A DNA stretch of 64,000 bases, taken from the NCBI RefSeq assembly GCF_000423745.1, contig NZ_AUIO01000008.1:1-64000 (forward strand). The letters are read 5' to 3'. Source of the stretch: Streptococcus plurextorum DSM 22810. Its GTDB lineage: Bacteria > Bacillota > Bacilli > Lactobacillales > Streptococcaceae. A model generated the notes under the pieces. The model saw only the letters and a program-made list of their open reading frames with translations, was not told the origin of the DNA and made no database searches. Numbering within the stretch: position 1 is the stretch's first letter; the number at the start of each line of letters is the position of its first letter. Positions 38,691-48,300 of the stretch are shown here, piece after piece. A program made the position numbers and the translations under genes.

Positions 38691-39566
38691 ATGCATCAAC
38701 ATGATATAAAAATTACCCCTCGAGTGCTTATTTTAGTGGCGATTGGGGTAGCAACGTATACGTTTGGTTTTGTTAATTTTAATATGGCAAACCATCTCGC
38801 TGAAGGTGGCGTAGCCGGGATTACTTTAATTATTCATGCTTTGACTGGAATAAGCCCTGCCTATACGAGCCTTTTCATCAATATTCCTCTCTTTATTTTA
38901 GGGGCTAGGGTTTTTGGGAAAAAAGCCTTGCTGTTAACCATCTATGGAACAGTGTTGATGTCGATTTTTATTGATATTTGGATGCGCATCCCTGTGACAT
39001 TAGATTTAAATGGTGATTTTCTGATTGCAGCCCTTTTGTCAGGTATTTTTGCAGGTCTAGGAAGTGGTCTTGTTTTTCGCTATGGCGCAACTACTGGCGG
39101 AACAGACATTGTGGGGCGTCTTATCGAGGAGAAAACAGGTCGGCAGTTGGGGCAAACGCTACTCATCATTGATGCCATTGTTTTGTTAGCTTCCCTGACT
39201 TATATTGATGTCCGACACATGATGTATACCTTGATAGCTAGTTTTGTGTATAGCCAGGTATTGACCATGGTTCAAAATGGGGGATATACCGTCCGCGGGA
39301 TGATTATCGTTACGAAAGAATCGGAGAAAGTGGCTAGCCATATTCTTAGGGATATCAATCGTGGAGTGACCTATTTGAAAGGTGAGGGAGCCTACTCGGG
39401 TCATCAACATAATGTTCTCTACGTTGTTTTGAATCCAAACGAAGTCATGGAAGTCAAGCGAATCGTCGCTGATATTGATAAAGACGCCTTTGTGTCTATT
39501 ATCAATGTGGATGAGGTTGTTAGTTCAGACTTCATTATCCGACGCAAGAAATACGATAAAGCTTGA
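38691..39566 (+). CDS. YitT-family membrane protein with DUF2179 domain (copy 3)
   Basis: 291 residues from the ATG at 38691 with AAGGAG at proper spacing; a GTG two codons upstream is less likely. Same plan as the two previous genes: membrane domain with GATTGGTDIVGRLIEEKTG and DUF2179 tail (NRGVTYLKGEGAYSGHQHN). It lies 18 bp after copy 2. Three intact tandem copies suggest either a hetero-oligomer or different ligand ranges. Confidence 0.85.
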   Translation: MHQHDIKITPRVLILVAIGVATYTFGFVNFNMANHLAEGGVAGITLIIHALTGISPAYTSLFINIPLFILGARVFGKKALLLTIYGTVLMSIFIDIWMRIPVTLDLNGDFLIAALLSGIFAGLGSGLVFRYGATTGGTDIVGRLIEEKTGRQLGQTLLIIDAIVLLASLTYIDVRHMMYTLIASFVYSQVLTMVQNGGYTVRGMIIVTKESEKVASHILRDINRGVTYLKGEGAYSGHQHNVLYVVLNPNEVMEVKRIVADIDKDAFVSIINVDEVVSSDFIIRRKKYDKA

Positions 39567-39698
39567 TTTTATTAACTTAGCGTGTTAGACTAAAGAAAAT
39601 TAAAGTGAGGTTGCAATAAAGTCATGATTAACAATTAAGAACTCATTGTCAGCTCAACTCTTGTAGAACCGATGGTCAAACAAGGGGAGAGTGTGTCT

Positions 39699-39782
39699 TG
39701 AGGGAGTTGTTAGCATGGCTTTTTGCGTGTCCAAAAATAATCAGTCAATTGATCATAACTATTATGGCTGATAAAAAGCCAT
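39699..39782 (+). promoter_or_regulatory. ABC-F leader: 18-codon leader peptide within attenuator-like pairings
   Basis: A leader ORF begins at ATG 39715 with GGGAG 8 bp upstream and reads MAFCVSKNNQSIDHNYYG, stop TGA at 39769-39771. Its start overlaps ATGGCTTTTT (39715-39724), which is exactly complementary to AAAAAGCCAT (39773-39782). The same AGCCAT can instead pair with the nearer ATGGCT (39764-39769). A ribosome stalled on the leader would choose between pairings, the known logic of drug-inducible ABC-F and erm leaders. Ligand and mechanism (transcription or translation) are inferred. Confidence 0.65.
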
Positions 39783-39811
39783 TCCCTCTTCTAACAAAGA
39801 AGGAGAATCAT

Positions 39812-41200
39812 ATGGAAGTCATTCGATTAGAAAAAATAGTAAAGGACATCCCAGAGCGGCTCTTGTTTGAGTGTGACTCTTTGCATCTTTTGGCGGGGGA
39901 AAAAGTGGGTTTGGTCGGTGAAAATGGAGCCGGTAAGACCAGTCTCTTGCGCCTTCTGATAGGAGAAGACAAGGATTACAGTGGCAAGGTCTGTTTGCTA
40001 CCTGATTTTGCTTATGTTCCTCAGTTAAAAATCACGTCACAGCAATCCGGTGGCGAACAGGCTATGGAACTTTTACGTGAAGCAGTGAGACAAAAACCTA
40101 GTCTACTCATACTAGATGAGCCAACAGCTAATTTAGATCGGGATAATCGTCGGTGGTTGATAAAAGCTTTGCAAGGATATCGAGGCTCGTTATTGGTGGT
40201 GAGTCACGATCGCGATTTCCTCAATCAGGTGACGACTATCACTTGGTACTTGGAAAATAGTAGTATAAGAGTCTATCAGGGAGCCTATGCAGAGGCTTTG
40301 AAACAACGTCAAAAAGACCGCGATAAGCAGCTTAGAGATTACCAAATCTACCAAGAAAAAATCAAACAGCTACAGGATGCGCTATTGGCTAAAAAAGAAA
40401 AGGCCCAGAAAATGACCAAGAAGAAAAAATCGGTGTCAAGTTCCGACTGGAAGGTCAACTCAAAACTGGGGAACTACGACGGCAAGGCTAAAAGTATGGC
40501 TCAGGCAGCCAAGACGATGGAAAAACGCATTAAGCAATTAAAGGAAGTCAGTCCCCCTAAAAAGGAAGCTTGGGCAAATATTCGACTGATAGGAGAAGTG
40601 TCAAAGCAAGCTCATACCTTGATGCGTTTGACTCCAGGGGAAGTCAAGGTGGAGGAACGGCACTTGTTTTCCTATCCAGAGCTGGCTATCCGACTAGGTG
40701 ATAGGATTGGACTAGTGGGCGCTAACCAAGTCGGGAAGACTACTTTTGTCCGTCAACTACTGCGTCAGTCCTTGGATGGGTATTATGCAAAAGGTCTTGA
40801 GGTATCCTATTTTTCTCAAAATATGAACAAGCTAGAACTAACTCAATCCGCTGTTGAGAATGTTGCTACGACCTCTGCTCAGGGGCGGGCGACTATTCTG
40901 AATTTTCTTGCCATGCTTAATATTCGCTATGATAAAGCGCAAAAGAAAGTTGAGTATCTGTCTGGCGGGGAGCGGATGCGTGTGCAGTTGGCGAAGTGTC
41001 TTTTATCGGATAACAATTTTCTTATTTTAGATGAGCCGACTAATTTTTTGGATGTCATTGCGATAGAGGCTCTGGAAAAAGCCCTAAAGACCTATCAAGG
41101 AAGTCTGCTCCTTATTTCTCACGATCAGCTATTTATCGATCAGTTAGCCAATCGTATTTGGGAGATCAAAGGTTGTCATTTGTCAGAAATTACAGGATGA
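39812..41200 (+). CDS. ABC-F ribosomal protection/resistance-type protein
   Basis: 463 residues from the ATG at 39812 (AAGGAG box); upstream in-frame codons belong to the leader region. Two ATP-binding domains without membrane spans: first Walker A GENGAGKTS, signature QSGGEQ, Walker B LLILDEPTANLD; a lysine-rich linker (about 200-275) that in this family reaches the ribosomal peptidyl-transferase centre; then second Walker A GANQVGKTT, signature YLSGGERMRV and LILDEPTNFLD. Short first domain and linker resemble the Vga/Lsa/Sal group that displaces lincosamide, streptogramin A or pleuromutilin drugs. Drug range cannot be told from sequence. Leader control supports inducible resistance. Confidence 0.85.
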   Translation: MEVIRLEKIVKDIPERLLFECDSLHLLAGEKVGLVGENGAGKTSLLRLLIGEDKDYSGKVCLLPDFAYVPQLKITSQQSGGEQAMELLREAVRQKPSLLILDEPTANLDRDNRRWLIKALQGYRGSLLVVSHDRDFLNQVTTITWYLENSSIRVYQGAYAEALKQRQKDRDKQLRDYQIYQEKIKQLQDALLAKKEKAQKMTKKKKSVSSSDWKVNSKLGNYDGKAKSMAQAAKTMEKRIKQLKEVSPPKKEAWANIRLIGEVSKQAHTLMRLTPGEVKVEERHLFSYPELAIRLGDRIGLVGANQVGKTTFVRQLLRQSLDGYYAKGLEVSYFSQNMNKLELTQSAVENVATTSAQGRATILNFLAMLNIRYDKAQKKVEYLSGGERMRVQLAKCLLSDNNFLILDEPTNFLDVIAIEALEKALKTYQGSLLLISHDQLFIDQLANRIWEIKGCHLSEITG

Positions 41201-41301
41201 TGATCGTAAAACCGAAGTAAAAAATGAGTAAATTGTTAAAAAATCAGAAAAACAAGACTTTTTATAGCTAAAGTGAAATTGTGAGTCATTTTAAAGGTTG
41301 G

Positions 41302-41350
41302 AAGCATTTTCCTGTAAATGCTTGACTTTCTAAAAAGATAGGTTTATATT
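41302..41350 (+). promoter_or_regulatory. Promoter with overlapping dyad for the FtsX-ATPase-PASTA operon
   Basis: TTGACT (41322-41327), 17-bp spacer, TATATT (41345-41350). A perfect dyad AAGCATTT-N6-AAATGCTT (41302-41323) abuts and overlaps the -35 box by two bases, so an activator or repressor site is likely. Confidence 0.7.
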
Positions 41351-41404
41351 TTATATATAAGAGTGTCTTAATAAATTTATCATTTACGATAGAAGGGGGT
41401 TCCT

Positions 41405-42868
41405 ATGAACTTTTTAAAACGTGCATGGCTAAGTGTCAGTCGCAGGAAGGGTAAATCACTTTTACTATTTACCATTATTTTCATTCTGGGAAATGTGATT
41501 GCGGGGGCTGTTTCAATTCAACAAGCCACACAAAATGTTGAAAAGACGATTAAAACTCAGATGGGTGCCGCAGCTACGCTTCGTCCAGATTATGACAATA
41601 TGAGTGAGAGCGATTTTGCTGAAATGGGGCAACTTGACAAAGAGACGCTTGAAAAAATTGGCGCTTTGCCTTACGTCAAGCATTATGAGTCTGTCATGCA
41701 AGGCTCTATCGGCGCTAGCGATAGTGTCAAACAGTATGTGGCTGATCTTTTTGCGGAGGATTCTTTCTACAGCTCGGGAGATTCTGCTCATTATGCGTTC
41801 ATGATGCGTGGTGCTAGTTCTTCTAAGATTATCGCCTTAGAAGAAGGGCAAATCACCCTGACCTCTGGACGTGCCTTTACGGATGAAGAAGTCAAATCAG
41901 GCAAATATGTTACGATCATCTCTGAAAAATTAGCAGAAATGAACAACTTGAAGGTGGGAGATACCGCGACCTTTAAGAACTATGTCATGGAGTTTGGTAG
42001 TAATGAAATCAAAACGGAGACAGATTATCCACTCGAAATTGTCGGTATCTATCGCAAAAATGTTACAGATAGTCAAACAACGACTAGTGACAATGCAGAA
42101 GCTGCCAAATATATGAAGGCTGACGAGGAAATGCGTAGCGCTAACCTCATCTATGTTCCGAACAAAGTTGTCGAGGATGTTGGTAATGAACAGGCAGCTG
42201 CTTTTCAGGAGGCTACAGGCGAGTCAACAGCTTCCAGAAGTCAGTACATTGGAGAGCCACTTTTCGTGCTCAAGAATCCAGATGATCTTGAAAAATTTAA
42301 ACAAGAAGCACAGGCTTACTTGCCTAAATTCTTTATCGTTAGTGCAAATTCTGACAACTACGATACCATTGCCGCACCAGTCAAATCCATGTCTAAGCTA
42401 GCTGGCTATGTCCTATATGTCGCTATCGGAGCAACGGTGCTCATCATCACTTTGGTTGTTCTACTCTTTTTACGTGACCGAAAACACGAGCTTGGTATTT
42501 ACCTCTCTCTTGGAGAATCACGGAGCAAAGTTGTTTTGCAAACACTTGTAGAAGTCTTTATGATTGCTATAGTAGCTTTGACCTTATCTGTCTTTACAGG
42601 GAACCTTATTGCAAGCGGTTTGTCTGATACATTGATCAACAGTCAGCTCAACTCGACAAATCAAATGGGTGGCACCGTTATCTATGCGGGCCTCAGTGAA
42701 TTAAATGTCTCGACAACACTTGATGATGTCATGAGTCAGTATCGGGTGAGTCTTGATTTGGGCTATGTATTGGCGATGTATGGTATCGGTCTAGGGACTG
42801 TACTTTTGGCAACCATTATACCAATGACTTACATCACACGTCTTAATCCAAAACGTATCATGATGTAG
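41405..42868 (+). CDS. FtsX-type ABC permease with large extracellular domain
   Basis: 487 residues: basic N-terminus (KRAWLSVSRRKGKS), span near 18-40, an extracellular MacB-like periplasmic-type domain of about 280 residues, then three spans (about 335-360, 385-410, 450-475) and the family ending TRLNPKRIMM. AGAAGGGGG precedes the ATG. With the ATPase encoded 22 bp downstream it makes a type VII (MacB-like) ABC machine, which acts mechanically on envelope proteins or exports peptides. Substrate unknown. Confidence 0.85.
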   Translation: MNFLKRAWLSVSRRKGKSLLLFTIIFILGNVIAGAVSIQQATQNVEKTIKTQMGAAATLRPDYDNMSESDFAEMGQLDKETLEKIGALPYVKHYESVMQGSIGASDSVKQYVADLFAEDSFYSSGDSAHYAFMMRGASSSKIIALEEGQITLTSGRAFTDEEVKSGKYVTIISEKLAEMNNLKVGDTATFKNYVMEFGSNEIKTETDYPLEIVGIYRKNVTDSQTTTSDNAEAAKYMKADEEMRSANLIYVPNKVVEDVGNEQAAAFQEATGESTASRSQYIGEPLFVLKNPDDLEKFKQEAQAYLPKFFIVSANSDNYDTIAAPVKSMSKLAGYVLYVAIGATVLIITLVVLLFLRDRKHELGIYLSLGESRSKVVLQTLVEVFMIAIVALTLSVFTGNLIASGLSDTLINSQLNSTNQMGGTVIYAGLSELNVSTTLDDVMSQYRVSLDLGYVLAMYGIGLGTVLLATIIPMTYITRLNPKRIMM

Positions 42869-42890
42869 TTTGAAAGACAAGGAGTTTGAT

Positions 42891-43565
42891 ATGGCAATAT
42901 TAGAAGCACAAAAACTGTCCTACTTCTACCAAGACGGGGAAAATCGTCGCTATATTTTAAGAGAGACGGATGTCCAGTTTGAAAAGGGGCGGTTCTATAC
43001 TATTTTAGGACAATCTGGTTCAGGAAAAACAACGCTATTATCCCTTCTGAGTGCTCTTGAAAGCCCAAAAGAAGGCAAGGTTCTCTACGATGGAAAAGAT
43101 ATTAAGGAAATAGGCTACGAGACTTTCCGTAAGAATAAAATCGGGATTGTCTTCCAGCATTATAATCTGATTCCATACATGACTGCGGTCGAGAATGTTA
43201 TGGTTCCTATGGCTATCACAGAAAACGAGTTGCCACAAAACAAGGATGAAGTGGCCTACAATTTATTAGATTATATCGGCATTGTCAAGAGCAAGGCAGA
43301 CCGTCAGGTCAACCGTCTATCAGGGGGAGAGCAGCAACGTGTGGCAATCGCACGTTCTCTGGCCACTAATGTCGATGTTATCTTAGCAGATGAGCCTACT
43401 GGAAATCTGGACGAAGAGATGGAGCGAGAAATCGTTGACATTTTCAAAAAGCTAGCTCACGAGCACAATAAGTGTGTGGTTGTCGTTACCCACTCTCAGG
43501 AAATTGCGGAAATGTCTGACCAGACCTACTATCTTAAGAAAGGAAAATTAAGAGCAGATGAGTGA
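42891..43565 (+). CDS. ABC ATP-binding protein (MacB/LolD type)
   Basis: 224 residues from the ATG at 42891 with AAGGAG upstream. Walker [11 protein letters not shown]-loop [11 protein letters not shown], signature [12 protein letters not shown], Walker [16 protein letters not shown]-loop VTHS. Energises the permease encoded just before. It overlaps the PASTA gene by 8 bp, so all three are probably translationally coupled. Confidence 0.92.
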   Translation: MAILEAQKLSYFYQDGENRRYILRETDVQFEKGRFYTILGQSGSGKTTLLSLLSALESPKEGKVLYDGKDIKEIGYETFRKNKIGIVFQHYNLIPYMTAVENVMVPMAITENELPQNKDEVAYNLLDYIGIVKSKADRQVNRLSGGEQQRVAIARSLATNVDVILADEPTGNLDEEMEREIVDIFKKLAHEHNKCVVVVTHSQEIAEMSDQTYYLKKGKLRADE

Positions 43566-45126
43566 TTTTTTGTCTAAATTCTCTGGCAATAACTACGATG
43601 AGTTGTTGAAAGATGATAAGGAAGTTAAGCAAAAGGAACTTCCTACTTCGACTTCTGAACGTTCTTTTTATCAGCGCTCAGAACGGCTAAGACAGGCTTC
43701 TCAAGCTGTTGAGGATAGCTTGGCCCTCTTGGAAGAGACTGGCGGCTATAGTTCTTCTAGAAGGTATTCTGCTGAAAAGCAAGAGCGTATTGATCAATTT
43801 TTCACTTCTCAAGCTGAGCAAACAGACGACGCAGAGACAGCAGACATCAAGACTCATGAAAATGAAAGATATAGAAGCTCTAGACGAGAGGATTTCCACG
43901 AAGAGACAGAGATTGACCCAGATTATCAGAAGAAAAAGCGCAAGCGCTATGCCATGATCAGTGCAGGTGTTCTAGGTATCTTGTTAGCAGGCATCTTTCT
44001 CTTTTATCAGATGACTCATGTAACAGTGCCTAATTTTGTCGGTAAGACAGTGACAGAAGCGCGTCAATGGGGAAATGATAATGGGGTGGAGATCGTTTTA
44101 AAGCAGGAATACAATCTCAAATATGATGCCAATGTGATTTTTTCACAGTCCACAAAAACAGGGAAAAAAATGTCTAAAAACGATAAGTTGGAAGTTACAG
44201 GCTCACTTGGGGCAGATCCTGAGGAGCAGTTAGCTCTACCTGATTTTGAAAAGTTGTCTTATTCAGATGCAAGCAAGTGGATTGAAGAAAATAAGGCAGA
44301 GAATCTTAATCTGACCCAGGTTTATAGTGATACTGTTGAAAAAGGGAAGTTTATCAAGCTAGAAATTGCCAATTCGATTCCATCGAGTGACTATACTCGA
44401 GGCACTAAAGCGACATTGACTTATTCTAGAGGTCAAGAAGTTCTTGAAGCTAATATTGAAGTGCCTGATTTTGTCAATAAAACAAAAGCGGATGTAGAGA
44501 GTTGGGGCAAATCTAACGGCATTGATGTGACGTTTGAAGAAAAAGCTAGCTCTAGCATTGCTGCTGGAACTGTTTTAGGTCAATCGGTTGCTGCTGGCGA
44601 AAAAGTGGCTAAAAAATCTAAAATGACGGTTCAAGTTTCAGCTGGTAAAGGTGTGACAGTGCCAGATTTTGGCACCTTAACCATGTCCCAAGCTTCTAGC
44701 GTATCTGGATTGTCCGTTATTGTTCGACAAGTCTATGGAGATGCCCCATATGGAGCACTAATCTCCCAGTCACAAAAAGCAGGTACTGAACTCACAGAAA
44801 AGGACGACAGAAATGTTGAAGTCGTCTATTCTGCAGGGTCTCCATATATTCGTGATTTATATGGAAAAAATGAAGGCGATTTGCAACAATACTTTTACAA
44901 TGAGTTTAGGTCAAAAGGGGCTCAGATTTACTTTACCAGCTACTATGTCAACTCGGATCAGCCAAAAGGCACCGTAGTGACACAAAATGTCAAAGAAACC
45001 TGGTTGCCACTAAATTACACCGTTGAAGTGGGAATTAGTAATGGTGCTTATTTTACCGGGACAATTACCCCACAAAACAATAGTAGCTCAAGCAGTAGCA
45101 ACAGCAGTGAGAGTGAAAGCAACTAA
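43558..45126 (+). CDS. Membrane PASTA-repeat protein without kinase domain
   Basis: 522 residues. Cytoplasmic N-terminal region of about 130 residues, charged and probably disordered; a single span (131-152, YAMISAGVLGILLAGIFLFY); then extracellular PASTA-like repeats: four clear ones beginning VPNFVGKT, LPDFEKLS, VPDFVNKT and VPDFGTLT, and a degenerate fifth (IRDLYGKN); a serine-rich tail ends the protein. PASTA domains bind peptidoglycan fragments. Normally they belong to the Ser/Thr kinase StkP or PBP2x, but no kinase or transpeptidase is present. It is the third gene of an operon with an FtsX-type transporter, pointing to a cell-wall sensing or remodelling role. Confidence 0.85.
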   Translation: MSDFLSKFSGNNYDELLKDDKEVKQKELPTSTSERSFYQRSERLRQASQAVEDSLALLEETGGYSSSRRYSAEKQERIDQFFTSQAEQTDDAETADIKTHENERYRSSRREDFHEETEIDPDYQKKKRKRYAMISAGVLGILLAGIFLFYQMTHVTVPNFVGKTVTEARQWGNDNGVEIVLKQEYNLKYDANVIFSQSTKTGKKMSKNDKLEVTGSLGADPEEQLALPDFEKLSYSDASKWIEENKAENLNLTQVYSDTVEKGKFIKLEIANSIPSSDYTRGTKATLTYSRGQEVLEANIEVPDFVNKTKADVESWGKSNGIDVTFEEKASSSIAAGTVLGQSVAAGEKVAKKSKMTVQVSAGKGVTVPDFGTLTMSQASSVSGLSVIVRQVYGDAPYGALISQSQKAGTELTEKDDRNVEVVYSAGSPYIRDLYGKNEGDLQQYFYNEFRSKGAQIYFTSYYVNSDQPKGTVVTQNVKETWLPLNYTVEVGISNGAYFTGTITPQNNSSSSSSNSSESESN

Positions 45127-45193
45127 CTAAACTTAGCGCTATAGCGATTTGTAGCTTTAAAGCATTCAAGGGGATGAGCGCCCCTTGTGTTGG

Positions 45194-45239
45194 ATTGAAG
45201 AAAAGGTTCCTTTGGAACAATTTCTTCAATCTTTTTCTT
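45194..45239 (+). terminator. Terminator of the PASTA operon
   Basis: 10-bp perfect stem ATTGAAGAAA with TTTCTTCAAT, inner TTCC/GGAA, then CTTTTTCTTT. Confidence 0.75.
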
Positions 45240-45256
45240 TGTCGCCAAACAGCAAA

Positions 45257-45300
45257 AAAACTCCCAGAAACATATTACGATCAATGTTTCTGGGAGTTTT
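45257..45300. terminator. Bidirectional terminator between converging operons
   Basis: 17-bp perfect stem (45257-45273 with 45284-45300), A-run on one side and T-run on the other; ends the nuclease gene from the right and backs up the PASTA operon from the left. Confidence 0.9.
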
Positions 45301-45366
45301 ATTAACCTTATTTTTAAAATGACTACAGTGTCAGGAGTTGTCTGTGGTCTAGGTTATAACATTTAC

Positions 45367-48300
45367 CTATCTTTTCTTAGGTCGGAAAGCCAAAAGACCA
45401 GTGAGTACAATAATCATTGATCCAAGACCAATCAAGACTAGGGTTTCAGCATCTCCTGTTTTTGGAAGGCCTTTTTTAGTCGATGTCTTTTTGGTCTGGC
45501 TAGTGGTAGTTGTTTGAGAGATTGTCTGTTGAGACTGGCTAGTTGAACCATTTTCTAATGCTTGCTTGCTTGATGTCGATGTGCTTGTGCTCGGGCTTGT
45601 TGTTGAACTACTTGGAGTTGTCTCTGTACTTGCCGTAGTTGTCGCGCTACTTGTTTCAGAAGCTTCTGTGCTTGCACTAGATGATTCAGTTGTCGTTGTA
45701 TTTCCTGCCTCAGTTGTGGTTTCGGTAGTGGCTGTTGAGCTTGTCTCTGAAGCACTTGTCTCAGAGCTACTGGTTTCTGGGTTGGTTACCTGACTGCGGG
45801 TTTGACTGCTTTCAGAAGACGTCTCGCTAGAGCTTTGTTCTGGTGCAGCGGCAAGGCTGAGTTGAAGCAACAGTGGGTCATGGTCAGAAGCTCTGCCATG
45901 TTGCTCCATAAAGGCCGAATTGACATGAACCATATCAAACTCATAGCTGTTAAGAAGGTTGTTTGACACGAGCATGTTATCTAGAGATTGGTTGTTTCCA
46001 TTATAGAAATAAGAGAAACGGTCTGCAGCATCGTGACGACTCACCAAGTTTGTCATACCACCAGTTTCCAAAATTTGAATCGTTTTGGTGAATTCATAAT
46101 CGTTGAAATCTCCCAGCATGACAATGTTAGCATCAGGATTTTGAGCAGTAAAATCAGCAATGATTTGAGCCAGAGCATGACGTTTGCTTTCAGAGCCAAA
46201 AGTTACAGGTTGGATGCTACCGTAGAGGCCGTAATCTCCGCGTTTAGAATTGAGGTGGTTAGCGAGAACCACGACTTTCTCACCATTAAAGACAAATTCT
46301 GCCGCAAGGGTTTTACGGACACTTTGCCAAGCAGGGTTGGTAGGGTTGATACGTCCAACGCTATGGCTAAGGCCGTCTGCTGTCCAAGATACGGCATCGG
46401 TTGCGCTACCTTTAGGTTTATTGGACAGGCTAACGCGGTCTGGGTTGTAAAGGTAGCCTAGGCGAATGTTTCCACCTGCGGCTCCGCCATCTTGGTTATT
46501 TTCTGGTGCAATATCGATATAGGTATAGGTTGGTCCGCCAGCAGCTGCGATGGCTTGAATCAGACGGTTGGCACTTTGTGTAGCATCTGTGTTGCCACTA
46601 TCAGTTGCACCGTCATTGTCTTGAACTTCTACAAGGCCGATAATATCTGGCGAGTTGAGGTCATTGACAAATGATTGTGCAATGCGCTGTACCTTAGCAT
46701 CTGAAGTACTGCTCGTATTGGCAGAGAAGTTTTCGATATTGTAAGAAGCGATGCTCAATTTATCCGGTGATTTGACGAGACTCGTTTTTTCAGGAGTTAT
46801 CCCGCCGTCTGTGAAAGTTGGTAGAGTCTTATCGTCGACATAAACTTTATAATTGGTGTAACTATAAGTGACAGGGCCATAAATACGTCCTGTAAAGTAG
46901 TCGCCAGATTTATAAGTGCCACTACCACTCTTCAATTGAATTGGGATGATGTCTGTGTTATTGCCATCAGGTCTCAGTGACACCCCGCCGACATTGTTGG
47001 TTGGGGTTGTGCTATTTCCAGAGAGGACATAGATTTCCTTATTTTTCATTGGGCCGATGACTTTAGCATCGTCTATGGCAACGACCATTCCTTCTAAGGA
47101 TTCCCAAAAATCAATAGCATCTTCTGAAGGGTCAAAGGTCGCAAAACCATCGTTGTCAATGATATTACTTGGGAAAACACGATCAGTGCCTAAAAGCACA
47201 GGTGCGGGAACATCGGCTGTGTCAGTCTTGTCAATTTGACTGGCTACGATTTGTGTGGTCGCAAGGTCTGTTGTAAAGCGCTCGTCGTAACCTCTACCGA
47301 TACGTTCTTCGACGGTACCTGTGATGGTTAAGACATCTCCTACAGCAACAGAGGTTCCTAATTGTCCAGAATAAATGTTGATACCATCAGAAGTATTAGG
47401 GTTGCCGTCTGCTGTTAGGTCTTGAACATAGAAATTGTTGTTAGCAGCGATGTAAGTGACGACAACGTCTTTTGTGGTTACTTTGCGGTTTTCGTATGGA
47501 GATTTATGATTTTCTCCTTGGATTTGGCTGACGGTCAATGTTTCAGAGACACCTGAGTCAGGCTTAGCTTTTGTAACGACTTCAAAATGGCTAAGATCAA
47601 ATGGTCGGATTTGAGGAGTGGCGGTTGTTCCTGCCAGAATACCGGTCAGGTTGATAACATCACCTTTATCGATAATGGTTAAGAGATCAGCTGTTTTAAA
47701 ACCAGTCCTGCTATCCAATTTAACGCTAATGGTATTGCCATCGCTATCGGTAGCTGTAAAGGTCGAATTATTGAAGTGATCGCTGTTGATAGTGCCAGCC
47801 GTCAGGTTATTGAGTTTTACAAGGGTTGCACTAGGTGCGCTAGCGATTGTTGGAATAGTGGTTTCAGTAGTTCCAGTAGCTACAGGGGTGTTTAACAGCT
47901 GATGATTAGTAATCGTTGCTAATTGTAGCTCGTTGTTGTAGGTGCTTAGGGTACCTGTTAGTTGGACAACATCGCCGATTTTATAACCTAGAGGATTGTT
48001 AGAACCAGGATAGACGTATAGACCTGCCCCAGAATCATCCTGGATATAAAAACCGTTTCCTCCCCAGCCACTCACAGCACTAATGATTTTGCCATAAACA
48101 GTGTAGCTGCTTCCAACTTGTCCTTGACGAACAGTGGCAATAGCAGTTGTATTAGTTGGAGTGGTAATAATCGGAGGCGTTACCGCTGTTGTTTCAGAAC
48201 TTGTTGTTGAGGTTGTGCTGGTTGTTTCAGTTGTTGTATCGATGACAGTAATTTCTTTTGTCGATTTAATCCCGATACGACCAAAATAAGATTCGCTAGT

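Noticed and set aside
44461-45126. PASTA protein as the truncated end of a Ser/Thr kinase
   Set aside because: The N-terminal 130 residues are intact, start in overlap with the ATPase gene, and have no kinase motifs or frameshift.
45566-45793. Frames on both strands in the Ser/Thr-rich part of the nuclease gene
   Set aside because: They come from the low-complexity coding sequence and have no start signals.
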